From NCBI RefSeq assembly GCF_013085255.1, contig NZ_JABFCX010000003.1, positions 372,001-436,000 on the forward strand: DNA of 64,000 bases, given 5' to 3'. Within the stretch, counting starts at the first letter, position 1; each line of letters opens with the position of its first letter. Origin of the DNA: Parvularcula mediterranea (GTDB taxonomy: Bacteria > Pseudomonadota > Alphaproteobacteria > Caulobacterales > Parvularculaceae). The translations under genes were made by a program, and so were the position numbers. Shown here piece by piece: positions 16,782-28,265 of the stretch. Below the pieces are notes generated by a model. The model was given only the letters and a program-made list of their open reading frames with translations. It was not told the origin of the DNA and ran no database searches.

Positions 16782-17489
16782 TTAGTAAGGCGCGGTCGGT
16801 TCTTCGACTTCCTCGGCTTCACCAATCGGCACGACGATGATGGCCTCAGGGCCGTCATCTTCCTCCACGATCACCACCGGCTCTTGCTCTTCGTAGGTCG
16901 CCAGCGTCGGGCGCATGTCCGCAGCAGCGCGCGCGGTCTGCGCCGCGTCGATCCGGGCTTCGCGAAGCTCGTCCCGCGCATCGGCAGCACGTTCAGCAGC
17001 ACGCTGGGCTTCAAGCTTGCTCTCCTCGACACTCGCCACCATCGCGGCGGCTTCACGAGCCTCGTCAGCCAGCCGCTCGGCTTCGGTCAGGCGGGCCTGC
17101 AGCTCGTTTGCATAGCTGCGCATCAGCGCTGCAGTCCGCTCGGCATTCTGCGCGGCGGCGATCGTCGTCATGCGCGAAGTTGCAGCGGCGGAGTTGGTCG
17201 AGACCAGCGTCTGGATAGAGTTCGCGGCTTCGTAGGCGTCGGTGCTGCGCTGCTCGAGCTCACTGGCGAGGCGCTCGGCGCGCTCGGCGTTGCGGAGCGC
17301 GTCTTCAAGCACCTGATCGAGTGAGCGGGCGGCATCTTCGCCATTATCTGCAACGCGATTGGCGCTGCGTGCTTCGGCGGGAAGATCGGTCCGAAGCGGC
17401 GAATCCACGCCGTTCATACCGCCGATCATCATCCAGCCGACGAAGCCGAGAATCCCGAAGAAAAGAAGCGAACCAAAAAACTTGCCCAT
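16782..17489 (-). CDS. Membrane-anchored coiled-coil protein
   Basis: A 235-residue protein. One N-terminal membrane segment (about 5-24, SLLFFGILGFVGWMMIGGM) is followed by an Ala/Glu/Arg-rich helical region (about 45-195) with heptad-like spacing such as AERLASELEQRS and AERLADEAREAAAM, a likely long coiled coil. The C-terminus is very acidic (VVIVEEDDGPEAIIVV, EEVEEPTAPY). AAGGAGAG precedes the ATG. The family is not recognised. Location is probably inner membrane with the coiled coil on one side; the side is not determined. Confidence 0.75.
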   Translation of the reverse strand: MGKFFGSLLFFGILGFVGWMMIGGMNGVDSPLRTDLPAEARSANRVADNGEDAARSLDQVLEDALRNAERAERLASELEQRSTDAYEAANSIQTLVSTNSAAATSRMTTIAAAQNAERTAALMRSYANELQARLTEAERLADEAREAAAMVASVEESKLEAQRAAERAADARDELREARIDAAQTARAAADMRPTLATYEEQEPVVIVEEDDGPEAIIVVPIGEAEEVEEPTAPY

Positions 17490-17631
17490 TTTGCTCTCCT
17501 TGGAGGCCTTGGGGAGTAAACGGCTGTCGGTCCTCTTCTGTTCCTTGCGGGTTCCCAGCTCCCGTAAACGTGCGGAGACGCCAGGTTCTCACCCGGCGCC
17601 TCCTGGTCCTCATGAGGGTTTAGGCGTCCGC

Positions 17632-18105
17632 TCAGAGGTTAATGGTGTCGCTATCCGACTGGCCGGAGCGTTTCTGCTCCCAGGCGCGCTTGAAGTTGTC
17701 AAACTCCGAGCGGTCGCGGGCCATGCGGAGCTCTTTCATGTGCTCCTCAAAGGCATCGCGAGCCTCATCCAGCTTGCGCTTCTCTTCACGCAGGCGCTCG
17801 ATCTCGGCTTCGCGCCATTCGTCGAAGGCTGCATTGCCAGAGCTCGGCGTGGTGCGGTTCGAAGCCCAGGAGAAACCCTTGTTTGCAGCGCGCTTGGCGC
17901 TGGACTTGGCATCGCCCCAATTGGACAGGTCGAGGCCCATCTCCTTGCCGTACATCATGTAAACGATGGCTGCGAGGCCGAGCGGCCAGAGCCCCGTCAC
18001 GAAGAACAGGATCATCAGCGCGATATTCACCGGCGTCCATGCCGGGCGAAGCTGATGCTTGAACGTCTTCTCGTCGAACATCTTGTCTGCAGTCTTACTG
18101 GTCAA
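17632..18105 (-). CDS. DUF2852 family membrane protein
   Basis: About 157 residues. FKHQLRPAWTPVNIALMILFFVTGLWPLGLAAIVYMMYG is the DUF2852 hallmark, giving one or two membrane passes. It is followed by a Ser-rich linker and a long charged coiled coil (FDEWREAEIERLREEKRKLDEARDAFEEHMKELR). This layout, membrane segment plus cytosolic coiled coil, is common in alphaproteobacteria and its function is unknown. I chose a TTG start at 18105, six bases after GAGGAGG; the ATG at 18081 (MFDEKTFK) is the alternative. It is separated from the next minus-strand gene by about 140 bases. Confidence 0.8.
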   Translation of the reverse strand: MTSKTADKMFDEKTFKHQLRPAWTPVNIALMILFFVTGLWPLGLAAIVYMMYGKEMGLDLSNWGDAKSSAKRAANKGFSWASNRTTPSSGNAAFDEWREAEIERLREEKRKLDEARDAFEEHMKELRMARDRSEFDNFKRAWEQKRSGQSDSDTINL

Positions 18106-18189
18106 AATTCGCCTCCTCGTCTTGAAGGCACCTCTCGGCGCCATGACTAGGAGATGGTGATCATATCGACTATCGACAAGAGGCAGGGT

Positions 18190-18645
18190 TCAGATTTCGT
18201 TCTCTTTTAGGATTCTGACGGGCCGCGGCGGTGGATTGAACACCCAGTCTGTTTTGAAGATAAGCCAGAGTACGGTCGCCCAGTAGGCTAGCCAGACAGC
18301 TATCTGCACTGCACCAGGCAGCACAAGTAGATCAATCCAGACCGAGAAAGCGACGAGACTGGTCACTACCAATGCCTGCATCAGAAACCATCTAACGGCA
18401 GCCAGAACATCGGGCGCCCGCCACCTTCCGATCTCCACGACAAGATCACCTCTCCCCTCCGCAACAAGCGGACGCGAAGGAAAGATCCCGTCGTAGACCC
18501 GAAAGACTGCGCCCTCGTCCAACTGAACGAAGTCGTCGCCGTCGAGCGCCACTTCGCCTCGACACTCTTTGCCCACAAAGACTGCGACTGACCGAAGCTT
18601 TTTCAGCGCCTTACGGGACTCATACCGCGCGCTGATCTTTGGCAT
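18190..18645 (-). CDS. Hypothetical membrane protein, partner of the Coq10-like gene
   Basis: A 151-residue protein starting MPKISARYESRKALKKL. The N-terminal half (about 15-75) is a predicted soluble beta-rich segment (VAVFVGKECRGEVALDGDDFVQLDEG). The second half has two membrane segments (about 88-108 and 115-133). The C-terminus ends in a Pro-rich tail (VFNPPPRPVRILKENEI). I recognise no family. The ATG follows the stop of the upstream Coq10-like gene with a one-base gap, so the two are co-translated and may work together in the membrane. Confidence 0.7.
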   Translation of the reverse strand: MPKISARYESRKALKKLRSVAVFVGKECRGEVALDGDDFVQLDEGAVFRVYDGIFPSRPLVAEGRGDLVVEIGRWRAPDVLAAVRWFLMQALVVTSLVAFSVWIDLLVLPGAVQIAVWLAYWATVLWLIFKTDWVFNPPPRPVRILKENEI

Positions 18646-18646
18646 C

Positions 18647-19105
18647 TTAGGCCCCGACAGGCTCGTAGCGCTTGCCAGCTTCCTTGATGAACGCGCCGGA
18701 CATGCGTTTGAAGCCATGGTCCACGAACTTCATCGCCGCGGCCTGCATCAGGCGGTTGTTGAAGGCGAAGTCCAGCCGGAAGTCGATGCAGCACCCCTTC
18801 TCATGGGGCTCGAACTTCCAGTTGTTGGTGAGGTTCTGGAGCGGCCCCTTCACATAGCGGATGTCCACCGTGTGCCCTTCCCGCGCAGCCGTCACTTCGG
18901 AGCGGAAAGTTTCTCTGAACACGGAGTACCTGACCACCATATCGGCGCAGAGCTGCCCGGTCCCATCCTCGGCCCGGTCATCACTCGTCACCCGCAACGC
19001 CTCCACGAAGGGAATGAAGCGCGGATATTTCCTGACATCCATGACCAGCTCGAACATCTGATCAGGCGTATACGGCACAAGAATACGTTCGTGGTGGGCG
19101 GTCAT
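18647..19105 (-). CDS. Coq10/RatA family START-domain protein
   Basis: A 152-residue START-like lipid-binding protein. It begins MTAHHERILVPYTPDQMFELVMDVRKYPRFIPFVEAL, the standard Coq10 N-terminus, and continues with the concave-sheet strands and the C-terminal helix FVDHGFKRMSGAFIKEAGKRYE. Coq10 proteins bind ubiquinone and help the respiratory chain use it; the RatA name comes from an E. coli translation-inhibitor report and should not be taken as toxin evidence. I chose the internal ATG because the upstream extension in this frame reads through a repeat (SGHGSRTFAQRIPGERS). In many alphaproteobacteria this gene follows lipA, as here. Confidence 0.92.
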   Translation of the reverse strand: MTAHHERILVPYTPDQMFELVMDVRKYPRFIPFVEALRVTSDDRAEDGTGQLCADMVVRYSVFRETFRSEVTAAREGHTVDIRYVKGPLQNLTNNWKFEPHEKGCCIDFRLDFAFNNRLMQAAAMKFVDHGFKRMSGAFIKEAGKRYEPVGA

Positions 19106-19128
19106 TTTACTACTCCGCTCTCCCGGAA

Positions 19129-19228
19129 TTCGCTGAGCGAATGTCCGGGACCCATGGCCTGACCTGAAGCGCTCTCGCAACGGGCGGTCCATGGATCCCG
19201 GATAAGCCTCACGGCTTTCCGGGAAGAC
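19129..19228. repeat. BIME-type palindromic repeat between lipA and the Coq10-like gene
   Basis: Two hairpins in mirror arrangement: CTCCCGGAATTCGCTGAGCG and AATGTCCGGGACCCATGG on the left, and CCATGGATCCCGGATAAGCC with TCACGGCTTTCCGGGAAGACG on the right. The GGACCCATGG/CCATGGATCC arms can pair with each other. Near-identical elements occur at 24961-25061 and 25578-25678. Confidence 0.8.
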
Positions 19229-19229
19229 G

Positions 19230-20189
19230 TCACTTGCTGCCCTTCGCTTCCCGGGCCGCCTTCATCTCCGCAAAGTCCGCGTCCGCGTGATAGCTCGACC
19301 GGGTCAGCGGGCTGGCGGAGACCATCAGGAAGCCCTTGGCGCGCGCCAGGACTTCGTAGCTCTTGAACTCTTCGGGCGTCACGAACCGGTCCACCGGAGC
19401 GTGCTTGCGCGTCGGCTGGAGGTATTGGCCGATGGTCAGGAAGTCGATGCCGGCGGAGCGCATGTCGTCCATCACCTGCATCACCTCTTCCTTGCTCTCA
19501 CCGAGGCCAACCATCAGGCCGGACTTGGTGAACTGATCAGGCGCACGCTCCTTCACCCGCTCCAAGAGGCGCATCGAGTGGTAGTACCGCGCGCCCGGCC
19601 GGATGTTCAGGTAGAGCCGCGGCACGGTCTCAAGGTTGTGGTTGAAGACGTCAGGCCCCGCATCGATCACCTTGTCGAGCGCCCAGGCAGGCTTCCGCAG
19701 GAAGTCAGGCGTCAGGATCTCGATCGTCGTGCCGGGCGAGGCCGCGCGGATCGCTTCGATCACATCGACAAAGTGCTGCGCGCCGCCATCTTCGAGGTCG
19801 TCGCGGTCAACAGACGTGATCACCACGTGTTTGAGGCCCATCTCCGCCACAGCCTCGGCCACCCGGCGAGGCTCATCGGTATCGACCGCATTCGGCAGGC
19901 CAGTCCGCACATTGCAGAACGCGCAGGCGCGGGTGCAGATCTCGCCCAGGATCATCATGGTCGCGTGCTTCTTGTCCCAGCACTCGCCCATGTTCGGGCA
20001 GGCCGCTTCTTCGCACACGGTGACGAGGTTCTTGGACTTCACGATATCCCGGGTCTCGAGATAGCCCTTGGATGTCGGCGCTTTCACGCGAATCCATTCC
20101 GGCTTGCGCAGGATCGGGCTCTCCGGATTTTTCTGCTTCTCCGGGTGCCTGAGCGCGGGGCGTTTATCGAGATCAATGAGCGTGGCCAT
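19230..20189 (-). CDS. lipA: Lipoyl synthase
   Basis: Radical-SAM enzyme that inserts two sulfurs into protein-bound octanoyl groups to make lipoyl cofactors of the 2-oxoacid dehydrogenases. At 319 residues it has both [4Fe-4S] motifs: [12 protein letters not shown] (auxiliary cluster, C59, C64, C70) and CTRACAFC (radical-SAM CX3CX2C, C85, C89, C92). The C-terminal Ser motif is [11 protein letters not shown] chose the second ATG (MATLIDL), as relatives begin there; the first gives three extra residues. The gene is separated from the Coq10-like gene by a BIME repeat. Confidence 0.95.
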   Translation of the reverse strand: MATLIDLDKRPALRHPEKQKNPESPILRKPEWIRVKAPTSKGYLETRDIVKSKNLVTVCEEAACPNMGECWDKKHATMMILGEICTRACAFCNVRTGLPNAVDTDEPRRVAEAVAEMGLKHVVITSVDRDDLEDGGAQHFVDVIEAIRAASPGTTIEILTPDFLRKPAWALDKVIDAGPDVFNHNLETVPRLYLNIRPGARYYHSMRLLERVKERAPDQFTKSGLMVGLGESKEEVMQVMDDMRSAGIDFLTIGQYLQPTRKHAPVDRFVTPEEFKSYEVLARAKGFLMVSASPLTRSSYHADADFAEMKAAREAKGSK

Positions 20190-20242
20190 AAGGGGCATCT
20201 AAGAGGGAATGCCCCAAGGCTCAAGCGCGGCAAGGTGTGCGG

Positions 20243-20347
20243 TTAGCGCCTGCGCAATTCGTCCTTCAGGGCGAAAAACGTGACCCCCGAGAAGAAGATC
20301 AGGGTCATCCCGACGATGACCATGAGTTCCGGTCCTGTGATGGTCAT
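20243..20347 (-). CDS. Small single-pass membrane protein
   Basis: A 34-residue peptide, MTITGPELMVIVGMTLIFFS then GVTFFALKDELRRR: one hydrophobic helix of about 20 residues followed by a charged, Arg-rich cytoplasmic tail, as in many short bacterial membrane proteins. The longer frame starting at 20488 reads through a palindromic repeat and is unlikely. It lies 53 bases upstream of lipA on the same strand and may be co-transcribed with it. Function unknown; coding status is supported only by the hydrophobic pattern. Confidence 0.45.
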   Translation of the reverse strand: MTITGPELMVIVGMTLIFFSGVTFFALKDELRRR

Positions 20348-20416
20348 GAGTGAAGCATACCAGCACTCACCGATATCTTGAAGCTCGCCACGGGGTCCTA
20401 GCTCAGAAAGTACCGC

Positions 20417-20531
20417 CTCCCTCTCCCGATCGCGGGAGAGGGAGCGAGGGTGAGGGCTCAAGCATTCCGGCTCCGCCGATCCCCTCACCCGAAATCAGAT
20501 AGATTTCGACCTATCCCGTGATCGGGAGAGG
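20417..20531. repeat. Palindromic intergenic repeat (CCCTCTCCCG type)
   Basis: CTCCCTCTCCCGATCGCGGGAGAGGGAG is a near-perfect palindrome. It is followed by GAGGGTGAGGGCTC and, in mirror order, CCCCTCACCCG with CCTATCCCGTGATCGGGAGAGG. This is a widespread kind of extragenic repeat in high-GC bacteria. It fills the gap between ftsB and the small membrane protein gene. Confidence 0.75.
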
Positions 20532-20537
20532 TAGGCC

Positions 20538-20927
20538 TCACGCCCCCTGATCGAGCAATGCCGTTGCGATCAAGCTCGTCAGGGCCGCGCTCGTGGAAAC
20601 CTCCAGCGAGGCCACCTCATCGAGCTCTGCCACGGCGATCCGGTACTCACCGGGGCGCATGTGGCCGAGGTTCGCGCGGACGCGCTCATCGAGGAGGTCA
20701 TCGTCGAGGCTCGCCAGAACCAGCCGGTCCGCCCTCGCCTCCAGCGACGCCTGACGCTCCTGCAGCGCAAGCAGGTCCGCCTCGGCTTCGGCACGAATTT
20801 CAGCCAGCTGCTCGGCACGGCTGAAGCCGTCCGGGCCGTTCATCGCCATCAACGCCTGATACGCAGCACCAACGATGAGGGCTGCGGGAAGGACGGAAGA
20901 CAGGACAAATGACTGAATAAGGTGCAT
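20538..20927 (-). CDS. FtsB/DivIC-family septum formation initiator protein
   Basis: A 129-residue bitopic membrane protein: a short N-terminus, one membrane helix (about 2-22, LIQSFVLSSVLPAALIVGAAY), and a coiled coil (FSRAEQLAEIRAEAEADLLALQERQASLEARADRL). The C-terminal region contains LDEVASLEV. This is the FtsB/DivIC plan; FtsB joins FtsL and FtsQ in the divisome. Its position just downstream of eno on the same strand is the standard proteobacterial location of ftsB, which supports the call. A terminator separates it from eno, so it probably has its own promoter. The start may be 10 codons earlier. Confidence 0.82.
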   Translation of the reverse strand: MHLIQSFVLSSVLPAALIVGAAYQALMAMNGPDGFSRAEQLAEIRAEAEADLLALQERQASLEARADRLVLASLDDDLLDERVRANLGHMRPGEYRIAVAELDEVASLEVSTSAALTSLIATALLDQGA

Positions 20928-21056
20928 ACTGATCAACTCACTGGGACGACTCACCATCTACCAAGGAGAGTTACCGTGGAGTGAATCAAACAGCAGAATC
21001 CGGGCCCTGTTGGTAACACCTGTTAGAGCTGGATTAATGCCGCTCTTCCCGTGCAT

Positions 21057-21092
21057 TAAAAAACCCGCCGGGCCAAGGGCGCGGCGGGTTTG
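21057..21092 (-). terminator. Rho-independent terminator after eno
   Basis: Minus-strand stem AACCCGCCG/CGGCGGGTT with an 11-base loop, followed by TTTT. It begins about 20 bases beyond the eno stop. Confidence 0.85.
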
Positions 21093-21112
21093 GCGTTAAT
21101 CTTGGTGAACGC

Positions 21113-22820
<1,708 letters not shown>

Positions 22821-22831
22821 TGCCACAAACA

Positions 22832-22861
22832 GAAAAAGCCGCGAGGGCGGACCCACGCGGC
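22832..22861 (-). terminator. Rho-independent terminator after rpmF
   Basis: Minus-strand hairpin AGCCGCG/CGCGGCT with a 12-base loop, followed by TTTTC. It begins about 40 bases beyond the rpmF stop. Confidence 0.8.
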
Positions 22862-22902
22862 TCTTAACCTTGCGAAGCTGGAAACCCTAAGAGGGCTCCG
22901 GC

Positions 22903-23085
22903 TTAGTCTTCCTGCGGCTCGAGGACCTGGCGGCCGTTATAGGTGCCGGCTTTCAGGTCGATGTGGTGGTTGCGGCGCAGGTTGCCAGTCTTGCTGTCCT
23001 CGATGAAGGACGGGGCGTCGAGGCGGTCGTGCGCACGGCGCATGCCGCGCTTCGACTTGGTGATTTTACTCTTGGGGACGGCCAC
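22903..23085 (-). CDS. rpmF: Ribosomal protein bL32
   Basis: Large-subunit ribosomal protein of 60 residues, beginning [20 protein letters not shown] and containing [22 protein letters not shown]. The four zinc-binding cysteines of the C+ type are absent, so this is the C-minus form usual in alphaproteobacteria. A GGAGAG site precedes the ATG. Monocistronic with its own terminator. Confidence 0.97.
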   Translation of the reverse strand: MAVPKSKITKSKRGMRRAHDRLDAPSFIEDSKTGNLRRNHHIDLKAGTYNGRQVLEPQED

Positions 23086-23161
23086 GGGGCTCTCTCCTGG
23101 TGTTCTGTAAGCCGCGCCAGCTAACCCAAGTGCGCTGCCCTGTCCACAGCCAAATCCGCCC

Positions 23162-23431
23162 TAAGGGCCCAGCCTCATAAATCTCACGGGTTTGGCGTCC
23201 AGTCCCTCACCCGCTCGGCTAGAAGCTGAGGAGCCGGAATGGCTGGCCCTTTTGGTTCCTCAGCGCCGACGTCCGACGGGCGAGGGTCGGACGTCCGAAG
23301 GATCGGGCGGTCTGGCACTCTGTCGTCGTTGCTGAGCCTTGAAAGGGCTGGCCATTCCGGCGGCCCAGCTCCTAGCCAGCGCGCCAGACCACCTCGACCA
23401 AACCCGTGAGATTTGTGAGTCTGGGCCCTTA
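23162..23431 (+). repeat. MITE-like 270-bp palindromic element, copy 1
   Basis: Terminal inverted repeats of about 32 bases: AAGGGCCCAGCCTCATAAAT with CTCACGGGTTTGG at the left end, and CCAAACCCGTGAGATTTG with TGAGTCTGGGCCCTTA at the right, differing at two positions. The interior is also an imperfect palindrome, with a perfect central stem GACGTCCGAC/GTCGGACGTC. A second copy at 45381-45650 in the same orientation is mostly identical. No transposase is encoded, so it would move in trans if at all. It occupies most of the 458-base gap between rpmF and the next gene. Confidence 0.85.
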
Positions 23432-23544
23432 ATGAATGCGGCGGCAAGGTTAATTCCGGTCGCTCAATTTTGCCCGCTCGGCCTGACCGAACCTGAACCC
23501 CTCCCTGTTATATCGGAACGCTGAAACACGGGGGTGTTGAAAAT

Positions 23545-23832
23545 ATGCCGATTATCAAACTGATGGCCGTCGCGATGCTGGTGGCCACCACTGCGGGCTC
23601 TGTCGGGTCAGAGACACACTATATCCGCGCCGAGGCCACCTGGGCGCAGCTCAGCTCGGACCAGCGCGAGATGATCGACCTTGTCGCCGCTGATATCTGG
23701 TCGACCGAGCGTGAGGGCGGGAAGCGCGTCCTTTATCGGGACCTGAATGAGCGGCTCAAAACGGATCTTCGCCTTCAGGCGATGGACCGTCTCGGCTTTG
23801 AACACCGTCCGGTGCGCGGCGTCGAAGTCTAA
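23545..23832 (+). CDS. Small secreted protein of unknown function
   Basis: A 95-residue protein with a signal-like N-terminus (MPIIKLMAVAMLVATTAGSV). The mature region is predicted helical (WAQLSSDQREMIDLVAADIW, LNERLKTDLRLQAMDRLGFEHRPV). There is no cysteine and no lipobox. No family recognised. GGGGGTGTTGAAAAT precedes the ATG. Periplasmic location inferred. Confidence 0.65.
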   Translation: MPIIKLMAVAMLVATTAGSVGSETHYIRAEATWAQLSSDQREMIDLVAADIWSTEREGGKRVLYRDLNERLKTDLRLQAMDRLGFEHRPVRGVEV

Positions 23833-23972
23833 GTCTTCTGGGAGAAGAGGTAGAGCGGGTTCGGCGGAAACGCCGGGCCCGCTTTGCTTTTCCTGCGTGC
23901 TGCAGGCGCGAAGGCGCTCCCAGAGATACACCCTGAGCGGGAATCTGGCCCGCTTCTTGAAACGACCCCGGC

Positions 23973-24938
23973 ATGGTTCGCACGCCGGGACATATTCTTC
24001 TCTCTCTCCTCGTGAGTGCAGCGCTCATCAGCGCCGATGCTCAGGCTGAGGAGAAAGGCACCCTCACCTTCACAGTCGAGAACGACGTCGTCTCGGGCCA
24101 GGACCGCCACTACACCAACGGCCTGCGCCTCGCCTATGTCACCGCTCCGGTTGAGCCCAACGCCTTCGAGCGCCTCTTCACCGGCGAAGACACCGTCGTC
24201 CGCCGCAGCTTCGCAGGCAGCCAGCAGATCTTCACCGGCGAAGACATCACCATCGCCAACCCGTCCGACGATGATCACCCTTACGCAGGCTACCTCTTCG
24301 GCGAATACGCACTCCTCACCGAGGATGACGGCAAGTGGCAGCTCTTCACGCTGGAAGCTGGCGTGGTCGGCCCCTCGGCGCTCGGCGAAGACACCCAGAA
24401 CTGGTTCCACCGTTCGCTGAACTTCTACGAAGCCCAAGGCTGGGACCGTCAGCTTGAAGACGAGTTCGCGCTCAACATCGCCTATGACTGGAAGGGCCGC
24501 TCGATCGCCAACGGCAAGCTCGGCGGCCTCGACATGGAGCTCACCCCCGTCGCAGGTGCGAGCTTCGGCAATGTCGCCGTCAACGCCCGCGGCGGCGCCA
24601 TGTGGCGCATGGGCCCGAACCTCAAGCCGAACTTCGGCCCGGCCCGCATCCGTCCGTCGCTCACCGGCTCGGGCCACTTCGCCCGCGAGGACAGCTGGTT
24701 CCTCTTCGCAGGCATCGAAGGCCGCGTCGTCGCCCACGACCTCTTCATCGACGGCAGCCTCTTCCAAGACGGTCCGTCTGCAGACAAGAAAGCTTTCGTC
24801 GCCGATGCCCAGGCCGGTGTCGTCTTCGACTTCGGCGGCGCCCAGCTCAGCTGGACCATGGTCGCCCGCTCCAAGCGCTACGAAGTGCAGGAACGCGGAG
24901 ACGTCTTCGGCGCCCTTTCGATCAGCGTGAAGATGTAA
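23973..24938 (+). CDS. LpxR-type lipid A deacylase family outer-membrane protein (DUF2219)
   Basis: A 321-residue protein with a cleavable signal peptide (about 1-25) and a predicted 12-stranded beta-barrel. Family markers: LTFTVENDVVSGQDRHYTNGLRLAYV near the N-terminus, DDHPYAGYLFGEYAL, and NFYEAQGWDRQLEDEFALNIAYDW. These hold the Asn, Asp and His residues that line the LpxR active site, and a C-terminal strand ends in ISVKM as expected for BAM targeting. LpxR removes the 3'-acyloxyacyl chain of lipid A; activity of this member is not shown. It could instead be a non-catalytic DUF2219 barrel. Confidence 0.82.
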   Translation: MVRTPGHILLSLLVSAALISADAQAEEKGTLTFTVENDVVSGQDRHYTNGLRLAYVTAPVEPNAFERLFTGEDTVVRRSFAGSQQIFTGEDITIANPSDDDHPYAGYLFGEYALLTEDDGKWQLFTLEAGVVGPSALGEDTQNWFHRSLNFYEAQGWDRQLEDEFALNIAYDWKGRSIANGKLGGLDMELTPVAGASFGNVAVNARGGAMWRMGPNLKPNFGPARIRPSLTGSGHFAREDSWFLFAGIEGRVVAHDLFIDGSLFQDGPSADKKAFVADAQAGVVFDFGGAQLSWTMVARSKRYEVQERGDVFGALSISVKM

Positions 24939-24960
24939 ACGGGCCCAACGCCCCTCCCCG

Positions 24961-25061
24961 TTCTCCCGGAATTTGCGCAGCAAATATCCGGGACCCATGA
25001 ACCAACCTCCTCAATCCTCCGGACGGTCCGTCCGTGGATCCCAGGTCGACTCCGGGAAGAC
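24961..25061. repeat. BIME-type repeat, second copy
   Basis: Left hairpin CTCCCGGAATTTGCGCAGCA then AATATCCGGGACCCATG; right hairpin GTGGATCCCAGGTCGACTCC then GGGAAGACG. The layout matches 19129-19228 and 25578-25678, with substitutions in the loops. Confidence 0.78.
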
Positions 25062-25085
25062 GAAATCTGAGAGCTGATCTTGCTA

Positions 25086-25120
25086 CCCCGTCATCCTGGA
25101 CCCCGATCCAGGATCCATCG
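25086..25120. repeat. REP-type palindrome
   Basis: CCCGTCATCCTGGACCCCGA followed by TCCAGGATCCATCG: arms ATCCTGGA/TCCAGGAT around CCCCGA. It is related to the palindrome near 1901 in front of tesB. Confidence 0.65.
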
Positions 25121-25462
25121 AGAAAAAAGAGCAAAGCTCCACTTATCCCCGCCACCTATCCATCACCTACTCTTACCCCGTCTTCCGAAGGTGACGGGCC
25201 TGACCGGTCGTTCCAGCCAGCGCTTCGGAAGCGGTGCCGATGGCCTGCGCGGCCTAACGATCCGCACACGCTGTTCGAGAGTTTGAAGTGCTTAGCCGCC
25301 GGCCTCAAAACCCCGCGGACATGGCCTCTCGCACAAAGCACCGCCGGGCGCGGCTTGGCTCGCGCACAAAAAACTTAGTCAGAGCATGGCCCAAACCGCG
25401 CCCGGACACCCGTCTTCTCAAAAAAACCGACACGGGCGGGCACGTCCCCCTGCCCAAAACCC

Positions 25463-25552
25463 TGTCATTCCGGGGCAGGCGCAGCCTGAACCCGGAACCC
25501 ATACGCCGAACTTATGGGTTCCGGGCCCGCTCTCCGAGCGACCCGGAATGAC
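25463..25552. repeat. Mirror-image palindromic repeat (GTCATTCCGGGG type)
   Basis: The ends GTCATTCCGGG and CCCGGAATGAC are inverted copies. Inside lie CCCGGAACCCAT and ATGGGTTCCGGG, also inverted. This is a common genomic repeat in high-GC alphaproteobacteria. Confidence 0.75.
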
Positions 25553-25577
25553 AACGAATGAGATTTCCAAAACCCCG

Positions 25578-25678
25578 CTCTCCCGGAATTTGCACGGCAA
25601 ATATCCGGGACCCATGGACCATCCGGCTCAACCGTTGGAACACTCAATTCATGGATCCCGGATCAAGTCCGGGAAAAC
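25578..25678. repeat. BIME-type repeat, third copy
   Basis: Left hairpin CTCCCGGAATTTGCACGGCA then AATATCCGGGACCCATGG; right hairpin CATGGATCCCGGATCAAGTC then CGGGAAAACGC. It ends about 20 bases beyond the pyrG stop and may act as an mRNA end or a spacer. Confidence 0.78.
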
Positions 25679-25699
25679 GCTGGTGGAAAGAGCGGAAAA

Positions 25700-27752
<2,053 letters not shown>

Positions 27753-27903
27753 GGCGTGAAAACCCCTTTGTTTATGCGGCCTCCGGGGCCACTCGCGCGA
27801 GGCTAGAGAGAGTTTTCCGTGCCCGTCAAAGGGGAATTTCCCTGAAACCCAGCATTTCTGCGGGTTCCAATTTTAGAGAGCTGTTTTTGCTGCGTTATTT
27901 AGA

Positions 27904-28212
27904 TCACTCAGAACGCAGCTTTTCCCAGATTTTCGCCTCATGTGCGATGCAGCATTCGATCAATTCTCGCCATACGGGCTCTGCGATTCGTGGCGAGAGG
28001 CCTTCAGATTCCGAGGTTTTCAGGACTTTTTCGACCACATCCTCGATGCGCCAGGGCACCCGGACATCCTCCGCACGCGGTTTGATCCGGGCAGCAGCCT
28101 CCATGTAGCCCTGCCTGATGGCGAGGATCCGCACGAGCTCTCGGTCGAGTTCATCAACGCCCTCGCGGACGTCTTCCATGGTGGCGCACTGGGCAGGCTG
28201 TTTCGCTTTCAT
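27904..28212 (-). CDS. Chorismate mutase (AroQ type)
   Basis: A 102-residue all-helical chorismate mutase that converts chorismate to prephenate for Phe and Tyr synthesis. The N-terminal helix has MEDVREGVDELDRELVRILAIRQGYMEAAARIK with the catalytic Arg and Lys pattern, and the C-terminal helices RVPWRIEDVVEKVLKTSESEGLSP and VWRELIECCIAHE fit the family. No prephenate dehydratase or dehydrogenase domain is fused. A similar stand-alone enzyme is common in alphaproteobacteria. It is followed by a short gap and then hupB on the same strand. Confidence 0.88.
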   Translation of the reverse strand: MKAKQPAQCATMEDVREGVDELDRELVRILAIRQGYMEAAARIKPRAEDVRVPWRIEDVVEKVLKTSESEGLSPRIAEPVWRELIECCIAHEAKIWEKLRSE

Positions 28213-28265
28213 AGGCGGCAGGTAGGACTTTCCTCCTCCGATGGGAAGGCGGTTCCTTCGCGGCG

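Larger units (their letters stand above)
24939..25699. other. Gene-free 760-bp stretch rich in palindromic repeats
   Basis: Between the LpxR-like gene and pyrG I see no credible coding region. Short frames such as 25288-25551 read through repeats and have no family features. The stretch holds at least four palindromic elements (24961-25061, 25086-25120, 25463-25552, 25578-25678), listed separately, plus about 340 bases (25121-25462) with no structure I can name. Confidence 0.7.

Noticed and set aside
18647-19105. Reading the Coq10/RatA gene as a toxin-antitoxin toxin
   Set aside because: No antitoxin partner is present, and the lipA-linked START-domain gene is the normal Coq10 homologue.
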